The notes: generated from the sequence alone by a model not told the origin. DNA of 64,000 bases from Malaya genurostris (GCF_030247185.1 NC_080572.1:233617336-233681335), one strand, 5' to 3'; positions 1 through 10,645 are shown, counted from the first letter of the stretch. Made by a program: numbers and translations.

Positions 1-337
1 TTTTTGCCGAGACTCAGCTAAAAAATTTAGGTGTGTTTGATTTTGTGATTTTTTTTTCATAAAGAAAAATCCATTCCATGTTTGGTTACTGCTGACTTGG
101 CAATTCATGATTCAATCCTGATCGCTTTTGCCGAACAAACGGTAAAATTTCTGCTGACAATTTCGGCAATAATTGACAATTAATAAATTGGGGATTGCCG
201 AGATTCTCAGTAATTATAAATTTTGCCGAGACGATTACCGAGCACTCGGCTGTACAAATCTCGGCATTTTTTTAACCGGGATTCAGCAATAAAATTTAAG
301 TGTGTATAGCGTGTTTTAATATATATGTTATATTAAC
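1..337. repeat. fragment of a GCCGAG-rich dispersed repeat
   Basis: AT-rich non-coding sequence containing repeated 'gccgag' and 'ctcggc' words. Two imperfect direct copies of a word of about 35 nt lie near 2-37 and 271-305; both end in a variant of 'aaaatttaagtgtgt'. The left end is cut by the window edge, so the family boundaries cannot be set. No open frame of interest is present. Confidence 0.35.
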
Positions 338-930
338 AAGATATCCAACTCTCATGTTTCGCGAACAAATCATTGGCAACATCCTTTTTTGCGAGCATGG
401 CGCCCTCAGGGGAGTCCGCATCGAATCTCATACATAAAAGTAGGGGCAGAGATGCCAGGTAAAAATTTCAAATGTCTGCAGACAGGGTCTGTAAATCTGA
501 AAAAAAAATCTGCAGTCAGCAAGTATGGCTTGCTGGCAGCAATTTCTCTATAAGTATGACATGCAAAACTTACTTGGCGAGCAAAAAAAAAAAAAAAGGT
601 CGCGGAACTTTCAAATTTTTCTGTAAATATAGATGAAAGTCAGCGAAAATTTCAAAAGTCTGTAAAAGTCTGCGATAATTTCAAAAGTCTGCAAAAGTCT
701 GCACAACAAAAAATGTCTGCAGCACTATACCCCAAATCTGCAGATTTACAGACAAATCTGCAGACCTGGCATCTCTGAGTAGGGGAGAGAAATGTCAAAT
801 TCGTGCCGACCAAAACAGCAGGGCTGCGCACCCATACAATTGACATGATATGTTGAATGTGATGCCGCGCGATTGCGTTGCTGAACTGAAGATTGATTTC
901 GCTCCAAGCTGACAGGGTCTGCCTAACTGC
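338..930 (+). repeat. dispersed repeat family R1, copy 1 (split by a hAT-type MITE)
   Basis: The sequence from 'gatatccaactctcatg' to 'ccaagctgacagggtctg' recurs at about 13898-14115 and 20040-20252, with shared blocks such as 'gaaatgtcaaattcgtg' and 'attgacatgatatgttgaat'. This copy is interrupted at 447-777 by a separate element. No coding potential is visible and the family is not recognised. Similarity may continue to about 985, because 'gcctaactgcaa' also occurs near 10790. Confidence 0.6.
447..777. mobile_element. non-autonomous hAT-type element (MITE)
   Basis: A 331-bp element bounded by 14-bp inverted ends, 'cagagatgccaggt' on the left and its reverse complement on the right. It is flanked by the direct 8-bp duplication 'agtagggg' (439-446 and 778-785). 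An 8-bp target duplication with ends starting CAG is typical of the hAT superfamily. The related repeat near 20110 reads through 'aagtaggggagag' without the insert and so acts as an empty site. The interior is made of repeated 'gtctgcaaaagtctgc'-like words and has no transposase. Confidence 0.85.
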
Positions 931-1147
931 AAGTGAGAGTTTCTATTGGTTTACTTTTTTATTCGCAAATTACTAACTTGATTCTTCATTTGACGCTTAA
1001 GTTTTTGCATTACTTTCAACCCGAAATCACAAGCTTTTTATTAATATTGGAGATTCCGAAGAAATTCCTATAATGACTTCGTAATAATCGAAAGGAGAAA
1101 TAATAGCAATCAATTAATCGAGATCTCAGTTAGTAGATAACGTTTAG

Positions 1148-1316
1148 CCTTAGGCTGCAGGTAGAGTAAGCGCGAGAAGCTGAGCCGAGCCGACTGACTG
1201 ACGTTAGCAGACCAAAAGTGAGAGGCATTCTTGGATTTGCTATAAATATATTTTTCGCTATGATCAGCATCAAGCTCGACTCAGCTTCTCGCGCTCACTC
1301 TGTTTGCAGCCTAAGG
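1148..1316. mobile_element. short terminal-inverted-repeat element
   Basis: A 169-bp segment whose ends form long imperfect inverted repeats of about 36 bp. The left arm begins 'ccttaggctgcag' and contains 'gcgcgagaagctgag'; the right arm ends with the complement ('ctcagcttctcgcgc ... gcagcctaagg'). I could not identify a convincing target-site duplication, so the superfamily is not assigned. No coding potential. Confidence 0.6.
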
Positions 1317-1559
1317 TTGAACTCTAGGACAGGACCAGACAGCTTTGTATACACTTTTAGAGTCAGTTTTGGACCAGCTCACGATTGGTTGAAATTGGCA
1401 TAAGTAAACACACGACTTTGAAATTCATGTTACCGCAGTGTGGAATAAAAGTGTTGCCATGTTCACCATCATTGGTTCTTAATTGTTCTTAATGTGAGAG
1501 AAGAGTTAGCATTAATCTGCGAATGAAGTAAACATAAAGTGTCACGCAATATTTTGGTT

Positions 1560-1870
1560 CCAGAATTCAAGTTCTGAAAATGGATGTACCAGAATTAGGA
1601 AGTGAAATCAGAATTCTAGAATTATGAAGTGAAATCAGAATTCCGAATGTAAATTAAGGATATACAGTTCCCAAATCTAGTCAAGAAATCAGTACCAGAA
1701 TCCGGAATTAGCATTCAGTTCCTATGTCATAGTTTAAATTTCTGAAGCTGTAAACCGGATCTAAATTCTGAAATTTAGTTTTTAAACAAAACTAAACCTG
1801 AAATGAAGCTCAGAATTTAGGTAGAATAGAATCCAGGTTCTGAATTCAACATTTCAACCACATTTTCTCA
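1560..1870. repeat. degenerate GAATTC-rich minisatellite-like array
   Basis: About 300 bp of loosely repeated 15-25-nt words built around 'gaattc'/'agaattc' and 'tctgaa' ('ccagaattc', 'cagaattctag', 'cagaattccg'). A comparable array lies at 49678-50090. The units are too divergent for a clean period by eye. Non-coding. Confidence 0.5.
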
Positions 1871-2271
1871 TATTTATGCTTGCTCTATTTATTTGGTCGA
1901 TTATTTTAATGAATGGATTAAGCTAATCGATTAAATATTACTCGATCGATATTACGACATCCCTATTTGGATGTACACAACAACAAATTATAAAAGTTAC
2001 TGGTGACGCAAATCTACCTATGAAACAATTCATAAGAACGTAATCTGTGAAATGACTGGTTTTCGTAAGAAGGATTTAAATATGTGTCAAACATCACCCT
2101 CCTTTCGAGCAGACGTGTAAATTTACATGTTTCTGCCCTTAGAGATATGTCAGAATGCATTAAATATGTGTTCTTGAAGGCTTGTATATGTCAATCTCAG
2201 AAGATGTAAATTTACACGATTTTTTTTCAAGGTGTGTAGATTCTGGGTTTGTCAAGCATATGAAAAAAAAC
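1871..2271. other. AT-rich spacer
   Basis: No gene, RNA or clear element was recognised. It contains 'gtgtaaatttaca'-type near-palindromes (about 2117-2130) resembling words in the TA-type MITEs further along. Confidence 0.4.
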
Positions 2272-2562
2272 CCATCTTAATCCACCTAGTGGTGTGATAA
2301 TGCCTTTCTCTTCTTTCATAACAGTCTCATGAAAATATGTTTCATACATTTATTAAATAATTTTAGACGCCAATTGATTCAGATTGATTCGAGTAGTTCA
2401 CAAAAGCATGCTTCAGTGTTTATGTCACACAGTCAGCATCATTTTTCCAAACTAGTGCTTGACATTTGCGTTCCCTATTTGTATGAGAACAGTGATGCTA
2501 ATCTAAAAAAAGCCTTCTTAGTCCACTTAGTGATGTTTTCATATATCTTGAAAAATCACCAT

Positions 2563-2770
2563 TTTTGATGCCAAAAGGCTTAGAATTGCATGAAACGTCG
2601 AGATTTAGTGTCATCTCGAAAAAAATTTTTTTTGAAAAAATCGACTTTTTGGGACTTAGAAAAAATATGAAAATTAAGTCCCAGAAAGTTGATTTTTTCA
2701 AAAAAATTTTTTTTTGAGATGGCACTAAATTTCGATGTTTTATGCAGTTTTAAGAGTTTTGGCATCAAAA
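2563..2770. repeat. large imperfect hairpin (96-bp arms)
   Basis: Arms at 2563-2658 and 2675-2770 are inverted copies of each other with a 16-nt loop. Left-arm words 'ttttgatgccaaaa', 'atttagtgtcatctcgaa' and 'gggactta' have their complements in mirrored order on the right. It lies inside repeat family U. If transcribed, it would fold into a long, nearly continuous double-stranded RNA stem. Confidence 0.8.
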
Positions 2771-3008
2771 AAAATTTTCGATTTTGGAAATTTCATGTAC
2801 TCCCCCCTATGGTGCTTTTTCAAGATCGAAAATTGCAAAACCTTTACCACCGGGCAGCACCCCTTAAGCATGTCCGATTTAGGTCAAATTTTGCATGAAG
2901 GCTTTTTTCGAGGTGCTTAAACTTTTGAGCACTAGAACTTTACGAAAATAGAGTTGATCCCAAAATTTTGGCACCCTTATATATAAAAGAGCGGTAAAAA
3001 TCAACGTG

Positions 3009-3512
3009 TTTTGTCGGTTACGTCACTTATACCATCATATATCTGGAACCAAAAGTCACAACCATTTGATCTTCGAACTTGATCAACGGCCCGACAGTAG
3101 CTTTCAAACGAGCCCAAGTTTGTTAAAATCGGATCAGCCATCTCTGAGAAAATTGAGCGCGTTCAAATACAACGCTTTTTGTCGGTTACGTCACTTATAC
3201 AATCATATCTCCGGAACCAAAAGTCACAGCCATTTGATCTTTGAACTTGATCAATGGCCCGACAGTAGCTTTCAAACGAGCCCAAGTTTGTTAAAATCGG
3301 TTCAGCCATCTCTGAGAAAATTGAGCGCGTTCAAATACAACGCTTTTTGTCGGTTACGTCACTTATACAATCATATCTCCGGAACCAAAAGTCACAGCCA
3401 TTTGATCTTTGAACTTGATCAATGGCCCGACAGTAGCTTTCAAACGAGCCCAAGTTTGTTAAAATCGGTTCAGCCATCTCTGAGAAAATTGAGCGCGTTC
3501 AAATATCTTCTA
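3009..3512. repeat. three tandem copies of a 168-bp unit
   Basis: The word 'ttttgtcggtta' recurs at 3009, 3177 and 3345, giving a period of exactly 168 nt. Units 2 and 3 are nearly identical and unit 1 is slightly diverged. Because 168 is divisible by three and the unit lacks a stop in one frame, an open frame of 257 codons runs through the array (3006-3779) with a repeated 56-residue block. I treat that frame as an artefact of the tandem repeat, not a protein gene. A diverged relative of the unit, inverted, lies at 27577-27900. Confidence 0.85.
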
Positions 3513-3518
3513 AAAGTG

Positions 3519-3524
3519 CACACA

Positions 3525-3577
<53 letters not shown>

Positions 3578-3580
3578 ACA
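3519..3580. repeat. (CA)n microsatellite
   Basis: About 62 nt of 'ca' dinucleotides with two 'ta' interruptions, immediately downstream of the 168-bp array. A similar CA tract sits at the matching place in the copy near 59970-60000, so it appears to be part of repeat family U. Confidence 0.9.
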
Positions 3581-3712
3581 GACATTTTCCGATCTCGTCG
3601 AACTGAGTCGAATGGTATATAACACTATGGGTCTCCGAGGCTCCGTTCGAAAGTCGGTTTTTCCAGCAATTCTAATACCTTTCTATAGAGAAAGGCAAAA
3701 ATGGAACAAAAT

Positions 3713-5160
3713 GACTGCAAGAATTTTCGTGAATCTCGTTGAATCAGGTTCTACCACATATCTCAGAAATTTCACATAGTAAAGACCTTTTCAAACATTT
3801 CTGAGGAAAGTTCCGTGTACAAACGGTAATATTATTTCACACGTTTCAATGCGAGTATTCCTGAGTAACAACTCGAATACCGTATGGTTCTGATTATGAT
3901 TAATAAGAGTTTTGATTCTGCACTTACTACCAGTTTTATGACAACTATAATAAGTGCCTTATTTGACAATAAAAAAAATATTTATTTAGGGGTTTGGCGT
4001 AAAGTCGTTTTTGTGCTTTGGGCACATAACCGATTTCACTATTCTTTACGTTCGATTTGTCAGTGCAGAGAAGTTCAAATTGATAGTTCAATTTGAACCG
4101 TTAAGCAGACGTAAAGTTAACGCTCCAATAAAACCTTTTCCCCCGAACTAACAACTGAACTAGAAATGAAACAACTTATACTAGAATATGATATTGCTTT
4201 GAAACATTCTCTTTAAAACATTATTGTCAGTTCAATTCTTTCACAAATCAAGTTTCGTATGTGTTCATTGGATGACAGTTACTCTCAGAGCAAATTTGAT
4301 GGTTCAATTATGAAATATGTTTTGTGGGCTATTTGATTTATTACTTCTTAGGTTAAATCAAAGATAAATAATAAAGACATGTACGTGGTTATAAATATTT
4401 TTAAAAAATGTGGTTCGTTCCCGGTACCTTCTGAAATGACCGCACTCACCGCTTGGTGGAGCGCGAGATTAATTGCATTGTTATCATTTCAACCAAAGTG
4501 TGCCATAAAATCTCAATATATACAAATGAACTACCAAATCGAAAGGGTTCTCACGGTTTGACATTTGCATTATGAATGTATGATGGGAACTCAGCAATGC
4601 AACCAATGTATCACCATTGGTGCCAGTTTCACGGAGGACCGTAGATGTGCGCCAAAAAAAGATCGTGACTGTCATGTCTGGAAAATCGTTTGTGGTTAAA
4701 TGTAATTTGCATTAGGGAAAATCTCATGTTCACCATATTCATGTTCTATACCGTAACATTTATTGACATCAAGTAAACTTCTAAATACAAAAACGAGGAT
4801 ATATGAGTGACTTTTATGATTCATTTTCAGAGATAGTTATCGGTAGGTTTTCCCAATGTAATGATAACGAAAATGCAGCCTAAAAAAAACTTATGTTGGC
4901 TTGAATATGGCGATGGAGTCGCAAGAAGTGTATAAAACTTTTATAAAACCAGGATATTACTATTTTAAAAGCTACTTTCTAGCGATAATAATGAAATGCA
5001 CAATAAATTTTTACCTTGTATCAAGTACTTTACTGCTCTTTAATTGCTGATAGAAAAGTATTCTAGATTCATTCAATATTTATAATGTCGATGATGACAA
5101 AGATTCAACTAGTTTACTTGAAAACAAGTTATTTTCAAGTTATGGAAAAAAGTTGTTTCA
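3713..5160. other. gene-free AT-rich region with a diverged repeat copy
   Basis: No gene is supported. The part at about 4258-4830 is a diverged copy of the dispersed repeat seen at 50810-51535 and 56160-57540: it shares 'gatgacagtt' after 'gtatgtgttcat', then 'attagggaaaat' and a 'gatgttctaccgtaacatt'-like word. The remainder shows only short chance open frames. Confidence 0.45.
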
Positions 5161-5877
5161 CCACAGACTAACAGACATGACAGTATGAGTAAATTCTTAT
5201 AAAATTATTTTTCGTGATGCACTAGTTCCACCTATATTGTACTGCGCGAACTATTTACTATTTGTACACCCCTTGTGTTATGTAAAACTTTTTTTACTAG
5301 TTGGTTTCCCCTCGTTTGTCAACACCGATCAGCTGCTCGCAGGGATGCCTGATTTTATCAAAATATTTGAAAATGAATCGTCACAATAAATTATTGGATT
5401 ACATTGATAATATATTTAACTTTTTCGCGATGTTGGAAGGTAACCATTTATTCGACTCAAAGTTGTTCATCTAGACTATTTTTTATTGTGTTAGTAGTTT
5501 TCACCCGAAATTAAGTGGCGGCAGACCAGAAGCAAGTAAATATTGTAACAAAACGGGTTCGATTTTGTATTGCGTTGGAGGATGAGAAGTAGGCACAATT
5601 ATGTATATAGTTTAGGCAATATGTATTAAATCTGTATCCTGCATGAAATTCGCATGGACGTATACAAATCAATACATTACAGGTAATTCTGTATGAATGG
5701 CAACTCTGTTCGAAAATGAAAAAAAACACAGTCTAGATGACAGACAGGATGTTTTTTATAGGGTAACGTGGCGCCATCATGACACATGTGAGTACTGTCT
5801 CAAATAAAGGAATATTCGAAATGATCGTTAAAATGATTGAAGAATCTAATTTGAGTGTCCTGTCTGTTAGTCTGTGG
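5161..5877. mobile_element. 717-bp terminal-inverted-repeat element, no transposase
   Basis: The left end 'ccacagactaacagaca' is matched by its exact complement at the right end ('tgtctgttagtctgtgg', 5861-5877), and similarity extends a few bases further inwards. The interior has no transposase-like frame. A target-site duplication is not obvious from the flanks ('gttgtttca' and 'tattacaac'), so the superfamily is left open. Confidence 0.65.
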
Positions 5878-6123
5878 TATTACAACGTAACGACAACTTA
5901 TTGCAAACCGACTTAGCAACTAGTAGAAACTGCGCTTTTTGAGTAACAAAAATGTTACTTGGGCCTAGAGGAGGAGATCGAATAAACCAACTTTTCAAAA
6001 AACGTAGCTCCATCTTTTATGTCGGTATGTAAACATTTAATAACTTTGAGAAGAAACAACCGATTTCTATAAGTGAAGTATTTTCATTCAGTTTGATTCC
6101 TTGTTATTTTTTTGGACTAGTTT

Positions 6124-6778
6124 TTGAAAACAACATCAATTAATTTTTCTGCATTTGCCATAGGGTCGATTTCAGCACGAATGTTTGCTTGGAGCTCGTC
6201 AATAGTTGAGGCTGGTTTGCGTAAACCACATATATCAGATAAACAGGCTCGAACTAAATTTTTCAAAATCCTGTGTAAATTTCGCATTTGCAATACGTTG
6301 GAAACACTACTGCCATCTACTCGACTATTCGCAGCGATCTTTCAAAACGTTCCACTACGTTCCGGAACGATAACAAACCCCTCCTGCCTACTGAAGAAAT
6401 ATTCCAGCTACAACAATTTTAACACTTATCACACGGTTTTCCTAAGTGTTAAAGGCAACTTTTTTCCATGTTGCAAAAATCACACGAGAATTCGACTGGA
6501 ATAAAACAAAAACAAACTTGTCATTTTAACCAACAGCAAAACAAAAATCTAGCGTGAAGTGAATGTTGCACCCAAAATTGTGGCTCATGAGACAGCGGCA
6601 CCCAAATCGTGCTGGCATCTCGTGTCGATCATGGTGACATCTGCGCAAGTGTTCGCCATGCAGATTGAGCAAATTTTTTACGCACTTCATATGTGAGCCT
6701 GTATGTATATCTGTTTTCTGTGCTTAAACCTCGCTTTCCAGATAACCCCACAAAAAGAAGTCCGGTGGGGTTAAATCA
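6124..6778 (-). pseudogene. C-terminal relic of a Tc1/mariner-superfamily transposase, interrupted
   Basis: Minus-strand translation of 6726-6778 gives DLTPPDFFLWGYLESEV, the characteristic motif around the last catalytic residue in one group of insect mariner-related transposases. Downstream on the same strand, 6130-6240 reads KPASTIDELQANIRAEIDPM, which is the segment expected shortly after that motif. The two pieces are about 490 bp apart, so the relic is split by inserted or rearranged sequence; 'caggctc' near 6245 and 'gagcctg' near 6697 may mark the ends of that insert. The N-terminal part and the first two catalytic residues were not found. Frame breaks are present. Dead element. Confidence 0.6.
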
Positions 6779-6849
6779 GGTGATTGTCAGATGGCGCCTT
6801 TTTGCCGCGATTTTTTTTCCGATATGCACGTTAAATTAACATAATGGAA

Positions 6850-9340
6850 CGACTGTTATCGATGTAAAGTGTCACTATTTCAGCGCGTTGTTTCCTGAGA
6901 CTTTTAAAAAAATTCGGATTAAAATGAATTTTTGGTGATCATCTGATTTTTCTTCGAGATCATTCTTTACTTTTTTTTGTACTTGTCTTTCGTTAAGACT
7001 GGCTGAGACCATATAGTAGGTCCATCTCGCCGCATTCTTTACTTGACTGTTAGATTTTACCCAAAAGTGATTTACATTCTGAGTAAGTTTAGTTGGTAAA
7101 CTCTCAAAACTGTTCAACTTTCTAGTACTGTGGCACATGTTGGCCCCAGCATCACTCAAAATCTAATGAGTTTTCGTATGTAGGTTCAATAAACTAATAA
7201 TGTTGAATTCTTAGCAACGAGTTTTGTATGTCTTATTTTTCCATACTTTATTCGGAATTCGTTCTACTACTATCGGACAGATTAAATCGAATACGTGAGC
7301 AACACGGTGTCGTTAGTATGGAATTATACTCACTTCTTCTGCTTGTGGTGGCCATGTGCGTGCTGTCCGACGATGACCATATGGTAAAAGTTGACCCGGG
7401 TAACCTTTATGGATATATGAACAATCAAGGAGTGTCCACAACTGTCCTTGTTTGCTGATTCGTATGCTTACATCAGCTGGTTTTTGTGAACAATTTTTCC
7501 TGTGTACATTTGGTCGCAAAAGTACTGTCTCGGGTAATCTGACTTTGGCTACCTTTGGTTTGAAATTCTTGGAACACTGTGAGTTTCTCTATATAAAAAA
7601 TCGATGAAAAACTCGACAAAAGATATGATTTTTTTCGCGAGAAAAATCTTTTGAAACAAAATGGCACCGAGACGACGATTTCGGAATAATGAGCGTAGAA
7701 ACAAAGCTCGGGTTTTTATGAAGCGTGGTTTGGCTTAATTGCGCGTGAGACACGCAATGCCTCGTGGTTCTTAGCTAGGTTCGTTTTTTTTCATCCTTTG
7801 TGATGACGAAATTTGGATTCAGAACCGCGGCTGCTACAGTGTTCGTCCGTTTTGGTTCGAGGCGTATGGCCAATGCCGTGGTGTAAAAATCGATTTTAAC
7901 CAAGCACACACGAAAGTGGATTTGAACTCTCTGATTCCGGCGACTTTTGCATGTAGCTTTTGGAAGCAACGATATATCATTTAGCATTTTACAGTTGTTT
8001 TATTACTGTTATATTTCGGAATACCTGTTAGTAGTAGCTGACCAACTCATCCACTTACCTGAAAAGAAAGAAAAGAAAACTCACATGAAACAGTGGTTAA
8101 CACTGAATTAAGTACAGCTGGAAAGTGCTTCAGTAAACATCCGGCCCCCCTTCCGCCCGTTCGGTTTGAAAACATTCCTTGTGTAGCCTTTTTATCGAGT
8201 TCCGTGGATTCACAGCGAAAACATTGCCATAAACATCTTCCCCCGCCCGTTCGTTTTCGATGGTGGTCGCCTTCAGTTTCGCCCTCCAAAACAAAATATA
8301 TTTGGTGGGCCGTCCGTCCTGGCACTATCAACACCATCTCGAAATTACCACAAATCTGTTCGATGGCTGGAATAGCGTGCGGCTTCACAATATAAATTAG
8401 GAGTAAATTTGTGCCAGAGGATACCAGAAGCGAAAGAATACATTTCGCTAGCACTGATTTGGCCCCATGGAAAGCCGACTTACTGGAGGGGAACTCCGGA
8501 ATGTGTGATTTCGTTAGTTTGATATCTTCGTGAGCGGTGGTCGAAGATTTTGGTGCTTGGAATTTTTGGCTTCAGAATAGTCCATTAAATTCCAGCAACC
8601 AACTTCAACCGATTCGGATAGCTTGTATGTAACTATATTTGGAATATTGGGCAATATTTCTGTGCGAAATCGTCTGCTAAATCTGAATTCTCATTTTGAT
8701 GTAAACTAAGGCAGCTTTTCAGAGTTCGTCCTGTGGAACAATGGGTAGAACTTAATCGTGAATACCTCAAGTATTTCTTAGCACATCAACATAATTCTTT
8801 ATCCATGCTATCAGCAATATGATTAGCAATTTATTTGTCCGGCTGTTCGGCCACCAATGAAATTAATCTTCAACATCAACTTTTCTTTCTGAGCAGCCTA
8901 GATAGCCGTGTAGTGGCTATCTGGCTAAGAATATCACTACGGTCCACCTGTCCCGATGGTAAAAGTCCACCAAACAGGTAAGCCGTATGGCATCCGGCGG
9001 TATTATTTCAACCAAGAATTGATCCACTGGTTTCCCGTTCTATGACGTAAAAGGCCACTAAAAAGGGAGCTCGCAAGTCAAGGTATATTTCCGTACCGAT
9101 GATTGAATGACTGCAGGAGTTTAAAAAAGACAGTCGTAAACGGAACTCAAAATTTCGTGTTACAGTTAGACTGATCAATCGAAGGCATAGACAGAAAATA
9201 TGTCTATTTTTCTTCATATTTCCCGTTGAACCGGTCTTCGTCGAGCGATGATTCAAATTTCTTCATATTATATGAATTCCAGTGGAGTTTAACCCATCAA
9301 TAGTAAATTATTTACTGTTCATTTGCTCTCATACAATACT
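6850..9340. other. unassigned region, only weak open frames
   Basis: Several short open frames occur, including minus-strand frames at 6875-7159 and 7313-7519 and two overlapping opposite frames at 8047-8454. None shows a domain I recognise. The 8047-8454 minus frame (135 codons) has a 'ctttcttttcag' acceptor-like string next to a 'gtaagt' donor-like string at its end (about 8058-8070), which is not a sensible exon arrangement. The stretch 7780-7985 reads DEIWIQNRGCYSVRPFWF in one plus frame without a match I can name. I cannot assign function to any of these. Confidence 0.3.
8889..9005 (+). repeat. possible tRNA-like repeat head
   Basis: 'tagccgtgtagtgg' at 8903-8916 resembles a pol III A box. 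A structured GC-rich stretch continues to about 9000 ('cactacggtccacctgtcccg', 'catccggcgg'). A clean B box is not visible, so the SINE interpretation is weak. Confidence 0.2.
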
Positions 9341-9342
9341 TA

Positions 9343-10643
9343 AGGAGTGTATCGAAAATAAGCTATCCACATACATTTGTGTTGTACGCATGTATTTGTA
9401 TTAGCATGTTATGCTCACGCACAGCATGCTGTGCGTTTGGCTGTCAGCTTTCGTTTGTTAACTTGTTTGAACGGTTGAAATTCTGCGTTTTCAAAATGTT
9501 GCGTATTGAAAAGGAAGTGAAAATTAAGGTTCTGGACACATGGCTAAGTGAGAAGGGCATTACTATGCAAATATTGACGAAGCGGTTTGGAATTCATCAT
9601 GCCAGTGTTAAAACCATCAATAATAAGTTTGGGGAACACTATTCTTTGGATGAGCTTCCAGGAAGAGGCAGAAAACCCGGTTCTTCCAACCTGAAACTGG
9701 ACCAGAAAGTGGTATCTCTAATCAATACGTAATACAATACGTCAATACGTGATTTGGCCAAAAAAGCAGGAACGAGTGTCGGAATGATCCAGCGTGTGAA
9801 GAGGCGAAATCACCTAACGACCTACAAGCAGCAGAAAATCTTGAAACAAAGTGTAGAACAGAAGAAGCGAGCGGCAACAAGGGCCCGGAAATTGTATTCG
9901 CGTCTTTTGCAGTGTCCGGATGCATGCGTTTTGATGGACGATGAGACTTATGTAAAGAAGAACTCGAAAACCCTTCCAAGTCCAGGTACTTTACTGTCGT
10001 CGTTGGGGAGGATGTGAGCGATGCGGACAGGTCGACTCAAGTGGAGAAATTCGGTCGAAAGGTACTGGTATGGCAAGCAATATGTTCCTGTGGTTTGAAG
10101 TCAACCATTTTTTACACTACCGGAACTATAAATGCAGAAATCTATCGATCTGAGTGTCTCTAGAAGAGATTTCTGCTTTTATATAAAAAGCATAGTACAC
10201 CTCCACTGTTTTGGTGGATTTAGCATCGGTCCACTATGCCAAAACCACTTTCAATTGGCTTGCGGAAAAGGGTATAAATTTCGTTGAGAAAAATATCAAT
10301 CCACCAAATTGCTCCCATCATCGACCCATCGAACGTTACTGGGCAATCGTGAAGAGGGTATTCAAGAAGACTAGTGAGACAGCTGGGAACACGCAGAAGT
10401 TAAAAAAAAAATTGGGCTATAGCGTCCAAAAATGCGATGCAACACTTGTCCGAAACTTGATGAAGAGCGTTCGATCAAAAGTTCGAAAATTCGTGAAGGA
10501 ATAACTTAAATTTCATCCGGTTTTCATTATGCTCAAGTTTAACCTCGTACAATTAAGGCTTAATTTTTAGTTTGAATAAAATATCGCTTTTTATCATAAT
10601 TTGAATCCAAAATTTGTGGATAGCTTATTTTCGATACACTCCT
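9343..10643 (+). mobile_element. DD37E Tc1/mariner-related transposon (ITmD37E type), full length
   Basis: A 1301-bp element with identical 29-bp terminal inverted repeats at 9343-9371 and 10615-10643; the outer 20 bases are 'aggagtgtatcgaaaataag'. The ends are flanked by TA dinucleotides (9341-9342 and 10644-10645), the target duplication of the IS630-Tc1-mariner superfamily. The single gene inside encodes a transposase whose second aspartate and final glutamate are separated by 37 residues, the spacing that defines the mosquito-associated DD37E group. The gene is broken, so this copy could move only if transposase were supplied from elsewhere. Confidence 0.9.
9496..10504 (+). pseudogene. 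broken DD37E transposase
   Basis: The reading frame starts MLRIEKEVKIKVLDTW at 9496 with an N-terminal helix-turn-helix region (ITMQILTKRFGIHHASVKTI) and a GRGRK-type linker. The first catalytic D lies in LMDDETYVKK (about 9930). The second D is in VDLASVHYAKT (about 10214) and the glutamate is in HRPIERYWAIVKR, 37 residues later. Breaks: a tandem 12-bp 'aatacg'-type duplication near 9720-9745 adds an in-frame TAA; a frameshift follows near 9985; a TAG sits in the second-domain frame near 10160; and another one-base shift lies near 10200. It ends at the TAA at 10502-10504. The HTH and triad residues are otherwise readable, so decay is moderate. Confidence 0.85.
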
Positions 10644-10645
10644 TA

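Larger units (their letters stand above)
2272..3712 (+). repeat. unclassified 'CCGGTTCCGG' repeat family U, copy 1
   Basis: A 1.4-kb non-coding repeat. Its left border word, 'ccacctagtggtgtgataatg' followed by 'cctttctc', recurs near 28110-28150 and 37360-37400 (inverted) and 58555. Its right border word, 'gaaaggcaaaaa', recurs inverted at 29450. It contains a large hairpin (2563-2770), a 168-bp tandem array (3009-3512) and a CA microsatellite. The block 'gacattttccgatctcg...gtctccgaggctccgttcg' recurs at 25760-25850. The family is very abundant in this window; I do not know an established name for it. Confidence 0.65.

Noticed and set aside
3006..3779. 257-codon open frame with three internal protein repeats
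   Set aside because: It is a by-product of a 168-bp DNA tandem repeat (multiple of three) and a CA microsatellite within a dispersed repeat.
8047..8454. Overlapping open frames on both strands as a possible gene
   Set aside because: No domain, and the splice-like strings at its edge are in an impossible order; the opposite frame at 8093-8395 is equally open, which points to composition rather than coding.
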